Source of the DNA: Methylovirgula sp.
Lineage (GTDB): Bacteria; Pseudomonadota; Alphaproteobacteria; Rhizobiales; Beijerinckiaceae
Direction: 5' to 3'
DNA: 6,798 nucleotides
NCBI GenBank assembly: GCA_030044485.1
Contig: JASHVQ010000236.1
Span: 1-6,798, forward strand
Shown here: positions 1 to 6,344 of the stretch, in pieces
Position numbering within the stretch: position 1 is the stretch's first letter
How the letters are laid out: each line of letters begins with the position of its first letter
Position numbers and translations under genes: made by a program
Notes under the pieces: model-generated
What the model was told of the DNA's origin: nothing
The model's input: the letters and a program-made list of their open reading frames with translations, nothing else
Database searches by the model: none

Positions 1-1
1 T

Positions 2-529
2 CTTACCCTGGCTCTTGGCGGGCTTGGCCTCTTTGGCTTGCTTGGCCTTCTTTGCCGGCTTGGGCGCCTCCGCGGCTTTGGCTTCGCTCTTGGCAGCCTT
101 GGCCTTGGGCGCGGGGGCTGGCTCGACGGGCTCGGGCTCCGGCGCGGCGACCTCGGCCTTGGCGCCTTGCCCTTCCATCTTCTCGGCGATACGCGCCGCC
201 TTGCCGCGCCGGTCGCGCAGATAATAGAGCTTGGCGCGCCGCACCTTGCCTTTGCGCACGACCTTGATCGAATCGATCATCGGCGCATAAAGCGGGAAGA
301 CGCGCTCGACGCCTTCGCCATAGGAGATCTTGCGCACCGTGAAACTTTCGTTGAGGCCGCCGCCGCTGCGCGCGATGCACACGCCTTCATAGGCCTGGAC
401 GCGCGTGCGTTCGCCTTCCTTGACTTTGACGTTGACGATGAGCGTGTCGCCCGGCTGGAACTCGGGGATCTCGCGCGCGGCGGCGAGTTTGGCGGCCTGG
501 GCGCGCTCCAGATCTTCGATGATGTTCAT
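2..529 (-). CDS. rplS: 50S ribosomal protein L19 with long Lys/Ala/Pro-rich tail (3' end outside window)
   Basis: Ribosomal protein L19 sits at the interface of the 30S and 50S subunits. The 176 visible residues start [11 protein letters not shown]. The complete L19 core spans about residues 1-117 and includes the signatures [11 protein letters not shown] (73-83) and [20 protein letters not shown] (95-114). Most L19 proteins are about 115-130 residues and end near here. This one continues for at least 59 residues of Ala, Lys, Pro and Glu (118-176), with no stop before the window edge. The tail is low-complexity, basic and probably disordered. The start is the ATG at 529-527, preceded by AGGAA (539-535) five bases upstream. 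The upstream neighbour is the divergent uppP, not trmD, which often precedes rplS in proteobacteria. L19 identity is certain; the role of the tail is unknown. Confidence 0.96.
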   Translation of the reverse strand, partial: MNIIEDLERAQAAKLAAAREIPEFQPGDTLIVNVKVKEGERTRVQAYEGVCIARSGGGLNESFTVRKISYGEGVERVFPLYAPMIDSIKVVRKGKVRRAKLYYLRDRRGKAARIAEKMEGQGAKAEVAAPEPEPVEPAPAPKAKAAKSEAKAAEAPKPAKKAKQAKEAKPAKSQGK

Positions 530-542
530 GGGAATTCCTGCC

Positions 543-586
543 GTTTCGCCTCGGGGCGAAGCCCACGGCGAGCGTTTCGGGACGCT
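543..586 (-). promoter_or_regulatory. Two further leader hairpins next to the rplS ribosome binding site
   Basis: A 5-bp stem pairs 571-575 with 582-586 around a six-base loop. A 6-bp stem pairs 545-550 (TTCGCC) with 555-560 (GGCGAA) around a four-base loop. The second ends five bases from the AGGAA ribosome binding site of rplS. A third pairing, 554-557 with 561-564, shares bases with the second stem and cannot form at the same time, so two alternative folds are possible. Ribosomal protein leaders often carry autoregulatory structures, but I do not recognise this as a described L19 leader class. In GC-rich DNA short stems also arise by chance. Confidence 0.35.
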
Positions 587-598
587 GTTGTAAGTTGA

Positions 599-624
599 GG
601 GCGGGCTCTTACACGAGCCCGCCC
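599..624 (-). promoter_or_regulatory. Perfect 10-bp GC-rich hairpin in the rplS leader / divergent gap
   Basis: Bases 599-608 (GGGCGGGCTC) are exactly complementary to 615-624 (GAGCCCGCCC), with a six-base loop between. The stem lies 70 bases upstream of the rplS start on the minus strand and 85 bases upstream of uppP on the plus strand. No T-run follows on either strand, so it does not look like a standard intrinsic terminator. It may be a leader structure of the rplS mRNA or a protein-binding dyad in a two-way promoter region. The structure is seen directly; the function is inferred. Confidence 0.55.
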
Positions 625-708
625 GGCTTGTCGAGACATGCCCGGAGGGCGTTGATCTTACCGCCTTTGTCTGAGAAAACGAGAGGCCGATTCTGAACGG
701 GGACACCC

Positions 709-1584
709 ATGGCCGGCGCCTGCACCGAGGGCCTCAATACGGGATTTGTGGCGCTGGGCTATGCCAAGGTCGGGTTTCTCGGCATCGTCCAAGGCATTAC
801 CGAGCTTCTGCCGATTTCTTCGACCGCGCATATGCGGGTCGTGCCCGCGCTGCTCGGCTGGCAGGATCCCGGCTCGGCCTTTTCGGCCGCCATGCAGGTC
901 GCCGCGCTTGCCGCCGTCGTCGGCTATTTCTGGTCTGACGTCGAGGGCCTGATCTTCGGCTCGCTCGCGGCGATCTCGCGCGGCAGGTTCAACGACTGGC
1001 ATTTGCGCTTCTGCGTCTGGATCCTGATCGCCACGCTGCCGATCATCATCGCCGGCGTGCTCCTCGCGCCGCTGCTCAATGCCTGCAATTCGCCGTTGCG
1101 CAGGCTCGACGTGGTCGGCATTTCCTGCATCGTCATGGCGGCGCTGCTGGCGCTCGCCGAAATCTATTCGCGCCATAAGCGCACCTTCGACCACATCAAT
1201 CTCAACGATGCTTTGATCGTCGGCCTCGCCCAGGCGGGCGCGCTGATCCCCGGCGTGTCGCGCTCGGGGGCGACGCTGACCGCGGCGCTGTTTCGCGATC
1301 TGACGCGCCCCGAGGCCGCGCGCTTTTCCTTTTTGCTCGGCATCCCGGCAATCGCCGCCGCTGGCTTCAAGGAACTCTACGAACTGCACAAGGCGCATCT
1401 CTCCGGCCACGGTTGGGCGGTCCTCGCCTTTGGTCTCTTTGTCGCTTCGCTCTCGTCCTTCGTCGCTATCTGGGGACTTTTGCGCATCCTCGAGCGGTTT
1501 TCCGCCTGGCCCTTCGTCGTCTATCGCTTTCTGCTCGGCGTCTTTCTGCTCTTTGGCGTCTATGCGAACTGGTTTCCCAACTGA
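709..1584 (+). CDS. uppP: Undecaprenyl-diphosphatase (BacA/UppP family)
   Basis: This integral inner-membrane enzyme removes one phosphate from undecaprenyl diphosphate. It thereby regenerates the lipid carrier used for peptidoglycan and many surface glycans; overproduction in other bacteria gives bacitracin resistance. The protein has 291 residues, slightly above the usual 260-280. The first active-site motif is [14 protein letters not shown] (28-41), with Q28 and E32 at the (E/Q)xxxE positions and H41 after them. The second is PGVSRSGAT (181-189), with R185. Hydrophobic segments fill most of the rest, matching the multi-spanning fold. The start ATG has GGGGA (699-703) five bases upstream, and the next internal ATG (M42) would cut into the active site. 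The E. coli enzyme has glutamate where this has Q28; glutamine is an accepted family variant. pxpB follows after 23 bases, so cotranscription is likely. Confidence 0.95.
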   Translation: MAGACTEGLNTGFVALGYAKVGFLGIVQGITELLPISSTAHMRVVPALLGWQDPGSAFSAAMQVAALAAVVGYFWSDVEGLIFGSLAAISRGRFNDWHLRFCVWILIATLPIIIAGVLLAPLLNACNSPLRRLDVVGISCIVMAALLALAEIYSRHKRTFDHINLNDALIVGLAQAGALIPGVSRSGATLTAALFRDLTRPEAARFSFLLGIPAIAAAGFKELYELHKAHLSGHGWAVLAFGLFVASLSSFVAIWGLLRILERFSAWPFVVYRFLLGVFLLFGVYANWFPN

Positions 1585-1607
1585 TCGCAAAAGCGGCATG
1601 GTGAAAT

Positions 1608-2324
1608 ATGCAGGCCCCGCCGCGTTATCTGCCCGCCGGTGAGACGGCGCTCGTCGTCGAATTCGGCGCGGCGATCGACCCCGCGCTCAACGCGCGCGTG
1701 CGCGCGCTCGATCGCGCGCTCGCGGCTTGCCCCGTCGACGGCGTCGTCGAGACGGTGCCGACCTATCGCTCGCTGATGATCCATTTCGATCCGCGCGCGC
1801 TGTCGAGCGCGGCGCTGATCGAGCACATCCGCGCCCTCGCGCTCGAGCCCGAAAGTGGCGAAGCGCCGCGCCATTGGATCGTGCCCATCTGCTATGCGGC
1901 TCCGCATGCCGAGGATCTCGCCGAAGTCGCCGCCTTGCTCGATCTGGCGCCGGAGCGCGTCGCCGCCCTGCACGCCGGCGCGACCTATCGCGTCTACATG
2001 TACGGCTTTGCGCCCGGCTACGTGTTTCTCGGCGGCCTGCCGGCGCAGCTTTCGATCTCGCGGCGGCCCACGCCGCGCCCGCCCGTGCCGCCCGGCGCGG
2101 CGCTCATTGCCGGCGGCCAGGCGCTGATCGCCAGCATTCCCATGCCGACCGGCTGGTACAATCTCGGCCGCACCCCCGCCGTGCTTTTCGATCCGCGCCG
2201 CAATCCGCCGGTCAGCATCGACGTCGGCGATGCCGTCAGCTTCGAGCCGATCGAGGCGGCGCGTTTTGCGGCTCTCGAGCAGATGGCGCGCCAAGGCCTG
2301 CCGGTGGCGCGGCAGAAGACGTGA
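1608..2324 (+). CDS. pxpB: 5-oxoprolinase subunit B (KipI/YbgJ family)
   Basis: PxpB works with PxpA and PxpC in the cytoplasm to open 5-oxoproline (pyroglutamate) to glutamate using ATP. The family is related to allophanate hydrolase subunit 1 and to Bacillus KipI, an inhibitor of the KinA kinase. The protein has 238 residues, a normal length. Visible signatures are GETALVVEFG (11-20), H122 followed by YRVYMYGFAPGYVFLGGLP (127-145), the proline-rich RRPTPRPPVPPG (152-163) and TGWYNLGRTP (181-190). The start is fixed by an in-frame TGA at 1602-1604, only one codon upstream of the ATG; the ribosome binding site is weak, which suits translation coupled to uppP. pxpC begins one base after the stop. 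A signalling role like KipI is possible, but with pxpC next door the oxoprolinase role is more likely. Confidence 0.93.
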   Translation: MQAPPRYLPAGETALVVEFGAAIDPALNARVRALDRALAACPVDGVVETVPTYRSLMIHFDPRALSSAALIEHIRALALEPESGEAPRHWIVPICYAAPHAEDLAEVAALLDLAPERVAALHAGATYRVYMYGFAPGYVFLGGLPAQLSISRRPTPRPPVPPGAALIAGGQALIASIPMPTGWYNLGRTPAVLFDPRRNPPVSIDVGDAVSFEPIEAARFAALEQMARQGLPVARQKT

Positions 2325-2325
2325 C

Positions 2326-3336
2326 ATGCCGGGACAATTGCGGATCCTGCGCGCCGGCCCGGGCGCGACCATCCAGGACGGCGGCCGAATGCACTTCCGC
2401 CGCTACGGCATAACGCCCGCCGGGCCGATGGACTGGGCGGCTTTCCGCACCGCCAATCTCGCCGCCGGCAACGATCCCGAGCGCGCCGCCGGCATAGAGA
2501 TCGGCCCGGGCGTTTTGGAAATCGCCAGCGAGGCCGATGCGCCGCTCGGCGTCGCCTTTTGCGGCGGCGGCTTTTCCTGGCGGCGCGGCGAGCAGGAATT
2601 CGGTCCCGCCGCGCGGCTCGTCCTGCGTCCCGGCGAAAGATTGCAGGCGCGGCCGGCCGCCGGCGCCTTTGCTTATCTCGCCGTCGCCGGCGGCCTCGCC
2701 ACGCCGCTCGAACTCGGCAGCCGCGCCACCCAGACGCGGGCCCATATGGGCGGTATCGAAGGCCGGATGTTGCGCGACGGCGACGGGCTGGCGCTTCTCG
2801 CGCCGCGCGCGGCTTTCGCCGAGGCGCGCATCGCGGCGCCCTGGCTTGCGCCGAATTCAGCGCCGCTGCGCGTCGTGCTCGGCCCGCAGGACGATTATTT
2901 CGGCGCGGCGGCGCTGGCCACATTCTTCACCGCCGAATTCCGCGTGACCGCGGCGACGGATCGCATGGCCTATCGGCTCGAAGGCCCGGAGATTGCGCAT
3001 AGCCGCGGCTACAACATCGTCTCCGACGGCGTGGCGCTGGGCGCCATTCAGATTTCCGGCGACAAAAAGCCGCTTGTGCTGATGGCCGATCATCCGCCCA
3101 CCGGCGGCTATCCCAAGCTCGGCCACATCGCGCGGGCCGACATCGGGCGCCTGGCGCAGATGCGGCGCGGCGAAACCTGCCGCTTCCTGCGCGTCAGCCC
3201 CGAGGAAGCGCGAATCGCGCTGCTGCGCTTCGAAGAGGAGATTGCCATGACGGCGCGCCATATTTTTCCATTCGCGGCGCGCGGCGATGGGCCGCGTCCG
3301 CCCAACGAAGGGGGCGGAGGGTGGCTGGCGCGTTGA
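2326..3336 (+). CDS. pxpC: 5-oxoprolinase subunit C (KipA/YbgK family)
   Basis: PxpC is the larger partner of PxpB in the ATP-dependent 5-oxoprolinase and belongs to the biotin-dependent carboxyltransferase-like / allophanate hydrolase subunit 2 family. The product has 336 residues, normal for the family. Signatures in order are GPGATIQDGGR (11-21), GITPAGPMD shortly after, a GPGVLEI segment near residue 60, YLAVAGGLATPLELGSRAT around 115-135, GPQDDYFG and TDRMAYRLEGP in the middle, and GAIQISGDKKP plus DHPPTGGYPKLGH toward the end. The ATG at 2326 was chosen because it sits one base after the pxpB stop and starts the family's normal N-terminus; the frame stays open upstream to 2230, but that would overlap pxpB by about 95 bases. 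The last 25 or so residues are Gly/Pro-rich and variable. No pxpA follows. Confidence 0.93.
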   Translation: MPGQLRILRAGPGATIQDGGRMHFRRYGITPAGPMDWAAFRTANLAAGNDPERAAGIEIGPGVLEIASEADAPLGVAFCGGGFSWRRGEQEFGPAARLVLRPGERLQARPAAGAFAYLAVAGGLATPLELGSRATQTRAHMGGIEGRMLRDGDGLALLAPRAAFAEARIAAPWLAPNSAPLRVVLGPQDDYFGAAALATFFTAEFRVTAATDRMAYRLEGPEIAHSRGYNIVSDGVALGAIQISGDKKPLVLMADHPPTGGYPKLGHIARADIGRLAQMRRGETCRFLRVSPEEARIALLRFEEEIAMTARHIFPFAARGDGPRPPNEGGGGWLAR

Positions 3337-3361
3337 CTAGGGCGCGGCAAACTGGTCTATC
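3333..3361 (+). promoter_or_regulatory. Possible sigma-70-type promoter for wzm-wzt
   Basis: TTGACT (3333-3338) is followed after exactly 17 bases by TCTATC (3356-3361). It overlaps the pxpC stop codon and would start transcription near 3368, giving a leader of roughly 90 bases before wzm. The -35 match is good and the -10 match is moderate. The 124-base gap before wzm makes a separate promoter plausible, but this is a motif match only. Confidence 0.35.
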
Positions 3362-3366
3362 GGCTT

Positions 3367-3437
3367 GCAATCAATCGACACAGATTGTGATTTGCGCGCG
3401 CCGAACTGCTTAACTTATTGATTTAGCGGATTATCAA
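3367..3437 (+). promoter_or_regulatory. AT-rich dyads and repeated ATTG/ATTT elements before wzm
   Basis: This stretch is clearly more AT-rich than the flanking genes. CAATC (3372-3376) and GATTG (3383-3387) form a dyad around six bases, with GCAA (3367-3370) and TTGC (3392-3395) as an outer, imperfectly spaced pair. A second dyad pairs TTGAT (3418-3422) with ATCAA (3433-3437). The strings ATTGTGATTTGCG (from 3384) and ATTGATTTAGCG (from 3417) also resemble a direct repeat about 33 bases apart, near three helical turns. This arrangement fits operator sites for a regulator of the exporter genes. No known regulator motif is matched convincingly. Confidence 0.3.
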
Positions 3438-3460
3438 CGGGGGAATTCGAGTCGGGAACC

Positions 3461-4294
3461 ATGCAGCCGAACGCCGATGCCGCTACGGGTCTTGGCTTGG
3501 TGGTGCCGCTTGAGAAGGCGTGGCATTTTCGCGAGCTTATCCGCGCCGTCGTGCGGCGCGAGCTGGCGGCGCGCTTCCGCGGTTCGGTTCTCGGCTGGCT
3601 CTGGGCGATCTTCGGCCCGCTGCTGATGCTTTCCGTCTACACTTTCATCTTTTCCTCGGCCATCGGCATCCGCTCGGCTGCCGCTTCGCGGGGGGTGGCG
3701 AATTATTCGCTGCAGATTTTCGTCGGCCTTATCGTCTTCAATCTCTTCAGCGAAGTCGCCTATCGCGCTCCGGCGCTCTTGCACGAGAACGCCAACTTCA
3801 TCAAAAAATCGATCTTTCCGAGCGAGACGCTGGCCTGGACCGCGACGATCCGCGCCGTCGTCTATGCGGGGATCAGCTTCGGCGTGCTGCTCATCTTCGA
3901 GATCGCGCTCTTGCATCGGCTGCCGCCGACAATGCTGCTGCTGCCCCTGGTGATCGGCCCTTTCTTCATGTTTCTGCTGGGTGCGAGCTGGTTTTTGATG
4001 GCGCTTGGGTCGTTCACGCGCGACGTGACGCATCTGATGGCATCGATCGTGCCGGTCTTCATGTTCGCCACGCCCATCTTCTATTCGATCAGCGACGCGC
4101 CCCCCAAGTTGCAGATCCTGCTCCACTGCAACATCGTCGGCGATTACGTCGAGATGGTGCGCGACGTAGTGCTGCTGAACGTGCTGCCCAATCCCATCCT
4201 CTACTTCGGGAGCCTGCTTGCTTCGCTTCTCATCTTCCGCTCCAGTTATCGCTTCTTCATGCAATACAAGAGCGTCTTCGTCGATGTCATCTGA
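3461..4294 (+). CDS. wzm: ABC-2 type polysaccharide export permease (Wzm type)
   Basis: This inner-membrane half of an ABC exporter forms the channel that moves a lipid-linked polysaccharide (O-antigen, capsule or similar glycan) out of the cytoplasm. The protein has 277 residues, typical of Wzm/KpsM/RfbD permeases. Residues 20-42 form the amphipathic entry segment ending ELAARFRGSVLGWLW, the usual family opening. About six membrane segments follow, roughly at 43-67, 83-107, 130-151, 157-182, 192-210 and 235-256. The cytoplasmic motif NFIKKSIFPSETL (112-124) and FTRDVTH with TPIFY near 185-208 are characteristic. The ATG start gives the normal N-terminus; only a short GGGA lies close upstream. 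The stop overlaps the wzt start by 11 bases, showing tight coupling with its ATPase. The transported glycan cannot be read from the sequence. Confidence 0.92.
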   Translation: MQPNADAATGLGLVVPLEKAWHFRELIRAVVRRELAARFRGSVLGWLWAIFGPLLMLSVYTFIFSSAIGIRSAAASRGVANYSLQIFVGLIVFNLFSEVAYRAPALLHENANFIKKSIFPSETLAWTATIRAVVYAGISFGVLLIFEIALLHRLPPTMLLLPLVIGPFFMFLLGASWFLMALGSFTRDVTHLMASIVPVFMFATPIFYSISDAPPKLQILLHCNIVGDYVEMVRDVVLLNVLPNPILYFGSLLASLLIFRSSYRFFMQYKSVFVDVI

Positions 4295-5057
4295 CGTTGT
4301 GATCAACTGCCAAAGAGTGGGCAAAGCTTTTCAGCTCTACAAGCATCGCAACGACCAGCTGATGCAGACGCTCTTCGGCCGCTGGAAGCAGTATTATTAT
4401 CCGCATTGGGTGCTGCGCGACATAAGCTTCGAGGTCCAGCGCGGCGAGTGCTGGGGAATTATCGGCCGCAACGGAACGGGCAAGACGACCTTGCTGCAGC
4501 TCATCTGCGGCATCAGCCAGCCGACCCACGGCAATGTGGAGGTTTCCGGCCGCGTCGCGCCGATCCTGGCGCTCGGGGCGGGCTTCGATCAGGAACTGAC
4601 CGGACGCGAGAATGCGATGATCGGCGGCGCCGTCCTCGGATTGCGCCGCAAGGAAATCCTGGCGCGGCTCGATTCCATCGAGGCGTTTGCCGACATCGGC
4701 GAATTCTTCGGCCAGCCGCTGAAAATGTATTCGAGCGGCATGCAGGCGCGCCTTGCCTTTGCGGTCTGCGCTCACGCCGATGCCGATATTCTGATCGTCG
4801 ACGAGGCACTGGCGGTCGGCGACGCGACATTCTCAAAGAAATGCGACGACTATATCAGGAAGTTCGCGGCGCGCGGCACGATCCTGGTAGTCTCGCACGA
4901 TCTTCAAACGCTCGAACTGCTCTGCGATCACATCATCTGGATCGAAGACGGCCGAGTCGCGGCCTGCGGCCGGCCGGCGGAGGTGACCGCCGCCTACCGC
5001 CATGCCTTCGGCATTCCGAGCACGTTCAGGGCGGCGCAAGCGCGCGCCATCGGCTAG
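4284..5057 (+). CDS. wzt: ABC polysaccharide export ATPase, short form without glycan-binding domain (Wzt type)
   Basis: This is the ATP-hydrolysing partner of the Wzm permease, on the cytoplasmic face of the inner membrane. The protein has 257 residues. Visible motifs are Walker A GRNGTGKT (61-68), the Q-loop region GAGFDQELTGREN (98-110), the signature YSSGMQ (149-154), Walker B ILIVDEAL (169-176), the D-loop nearby and the switch histidine H205 in VVSHD. The aromatic RWKQYYYPHWVLRDISF stretch (33-49) is usual in Wzt/TagH-type ATPases. The protein ends about 50 residues after H205, so it lacks the C-terminal carbohydrate-binding domain that makes some Wzt proteins 400 residues or longer. 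The ATG at 4284 lies inside the wzm 3' end and gives the standard N-terminus; a longer in-frame start at 4218 would lie deep in wzm and is less likely. The KpsT/RfbE-like short form is the best description. Confidence 0.93.
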   Translation: MSSDVVINCQRVGKAFQLYKHRNDQLMQTLFGRWKQYYYPHWVLRDISFEVQRGECWGIIGRNGTGKTTLLQLICGISQPTHGNVEVSGRVAPILALGAGFDQELTGRENAMIGGAVLGLRRKEILARLDSIEAFADIGEFFGQPLKMYSSGMQARLAFAVCAHADADILIVDEALAVGDATFSKKCDDYIRKFAARGTILVVSHDLQTLELLCDHIIWIEDGRVAACGRPAEVTAAYRHAFGIPSTFRAAQARAIG

Positions 5058-5065
5058 AACCGGCC

Positions 5066-6232
5066 CTAGGTCGTATCCAAGGAAAACGGCTCGGAGGGCA
5101 GGGGCGCCTGCCCTTCTCCGGCCGGCGCGCCAAAACCTGCCTGTTGGCGCGTGATGAGAACGAGGGCCGCAACGAATTCCACGGCAATCGCCAAGACGAT
5201 GACGACGATAAGCCGCGGGTCATGGCGCACAAGGCTCTCGGTGCCGATCAGAATTCCGATGTGGATCGAAGGAACGGCGATCAGCGCGGCGACCGTCGTC
5301 GCGTTGCGCCCGGTGGCGCTTGAGAGCGTAAGGACGAGACCCATCGCCAGCAGCGCATGGGCGAGCGCCAGAATCGGAATGCAGAAGCGCTTGGCCGCCT
5401 CGCTCGTCCATTGGGCGGCGAGATAGGGCGGCGTCCCGGGGCCGGGCGCCGCGGCCAGAAATTTCTTCAGCGGCAGTTCGAAAACGCCGACCCAGTTGCG
5501 CTTCGGCATGCCGTTCGTGCCCTGCATGTCGAGCTGGATCACATATTCGTCGAAATCGGCGGTGCGCATCTGGCTCGAGCCGATCGGCCGGCTTTCGAAC
5601 GAACCGTGGGTCATCACCAGCAGCACGCCGCGTTCGTTGCGGCGGAATTCGGTCGTCTGCGCGGTGATGATTTCCTCTTCGTTCTTTGCGACGTTGAACT
5701 GATGGATGAACATGCCGCTGACGACGTCGGGCGATTTCCAGCGCTGAAAATAGAGTGTGCGCGTGCCGTTGTCGAACGTATAGAACTGCGCCGGCTCGAG
5801 GAGCCGGTGGTTCAACGAATTGCGGATGACATAGATCACGTCGTGCATCTGCCCCACGTAGGCGGGAGCGACGAAGCAGGATATCCAGTAGCCGAAGCCG
5901 ACGGCCAGGCCGGCGACGAGCACCGCCGGCAGACAAATCGAAACGACCGAAAGCCGCAGCGAATAAAGGACGGCGATCATGCCGTCCGCCGCCATGCGCG
6001 AGAACTCCAAAGCCACCGCGATGCCGACCGCCATAGGCAGCGCGATATAGACCACGGTCGGCAAGGTCCCGAGCAAGGCCGGCAGAAGCAGGCCGCTGCG
6101 CAGCGCGGCCGTCGGCAGATAATGAAAGAGCGATGTCAGCACCACCGGCACGCACAGGCCGGTCTCCAACACCAGAACCGTGATCAGAATCCGTCTGGCG
6201 AGATAAAGATAGAGCAGCCGGGGGATCGTCAT
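5066..6232 (-). CDS. Solitary LptF/LptG-family permease (YjgP/YjgQ-like), divergent coupling helix
   Basis: In the family, LptF and LptG form the membrane channel of the LptB2FG ABC transporter, which lifts lipopolysaccharide from the inner membrane toward the Lpt bridge. The product has 388 residues. Membrane segments lie near 12-36, 48-76 and 96-124. A periplasmic beta-rich domain follows (about 130-275) with the family pattern FYTFDNGTRTLYFQRW (150-165) and SGMFIHQF (172-179). Three more membrane segments occupy roughly 295-365. The start ATG (6232-6230) has AAAGG five bases upstream; a TTG 25 codons earlier would only add a poorly hydrophobic leader. The gene stands alone, while canonical lptF and lptG are usually paired. 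In the first cytoplasmic coupling helix the sequence reads ADGMIAVLYSLRLS (82-95): the usual glutamate position is M85 and the usual glycine is R93. It is probably a paralogue rather than the main LptF or LptG. Family membership is secure; the substrate is not. Confidence 0.86.
   Translation of the reverse strand: MTIPRLLYLYLARRILITVLVLETGLCVPVVLTSLFHYLPTAALRSGLLLPALLGTLPTVVYIALPMAVGIAVALEFSRMAADGMIAVLYSLRLSVVSICLPAVLVAGLAVGFGYWISCFVAPAYVGQMHDVIYVIRNSLNHRLLEPAQFYTFDNGTRTLYFQRWKSPDVVSGMFIHQFNVAKNEEEIITAQTTEFRRNERGVLLVMTHGSFESRPIGSSQMRTADFDEYVIQLDMQGTNGMPKRNWVGVFELPLKKFLAAAPGPGTPPYLAAQWTSEAAKRFCIPILALAHALLAMGLVLTLSSATGRNATTVAALIAVPSIHIGILIGTESLVRHDPRLIVVIVLAIAVEFVAALVLITRQQAGFGAPAGEGQAPLPSEPFSLDTT
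5095..5114. terminator. Possible bidirectional terminator hairpin in the convergent 3' ends
   Basis: GGGCAGG (5096-5102) pairs perfectly with CCTGCCC (5107-5113) around a four-base loop, and A5095 with T5114 extends it to 8 bp. On the plus strand it lies 38 bases after the wzt stop and is followed by a weak pyrimidine stretch. On the minus strand TTTT appears about ten bases after the stem, still before the stop of the permease gene. No proper U-tract adjoins on either side, so termination here is only possible. It lies inside the permease coding sequence. Confidence 0.3.
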
Positions 6233-6315
6233 CTGGACCTTTGCAGCATTACACCCGCCCCGATTCGGCGGCCGCAAGGCATCTTGCCGGAATGAGGCGC
6301 GATGCAATAATCACG

Positions 6316-6344
6316 TTCATATTCCCGCCGGACCCCCGGACCAA
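6316..6344 (-). promoter_or_regulatory. Possible promoter of the LptF/G-like gene
   Basis: Read on the minus strand, TTGGTC (6344-6339) is followed after 17 bases by TATGAA (6321-6316). Transcription would begin near 6309, giving a leader of about 75 bases before the ATG at 6232. The spacing is ideal and both boxes match the consensus in four positions. It is a motif match only. Confidence 0.3.

Noticed and set aside
599..624. Intrinsic terminator for a gene on either strand
   Set aside because: The stem is strong, but no T-run follows on either strand, and the hairpin lies upstream of both flanking genes rather than after one.
658..1599. 313-codon open frame antisense to uppP
   Set aside because: Its product is rich in Arg, Asp, Glu and Gly with no recognisable domain, as expected from the complement of a GC-rich membrane-protein gene. 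The plus strand carries both UppP active-site motifs.
2018..2923. 301-codon open frame antisense to pxpB/pxpC
   Set aside because: The product is almost entirely Arg, Ala, Pro and Gly, a typical shadow of high GC content. The plus-strand genes have clear family motifs throughout.
3410..3425. CtrA-like site (TTAA followed by a second TTTA)
   Set aside because: The spacing is eight bases rather than seven and the second half is TTTA, not TTAA, so it does not meet the CtrA consensus.
3434..4324. 296-codon open frame antisense to wzm
   Set aside because: It is a hydrophilic, His/Asp/Arg-rich shadow of a hydrophobic membrane protein and spans the wzm-wzt junction without any family motif.
5357..6295. 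312-codon open frame antisense to the LptF/G-like gene
   Set aside because: It has shadow composition and no motif; the minus-strand reading shows the full LptF/G layout.
6230..6307. TTG start 25 codons upstream for the LptF/G-like gene
   Set aside because: The extra residues are polar and unlike the family N-terminus, while the ATG at 6232 has a suitable ribosome binding site and leads straight into the first membrane segment.
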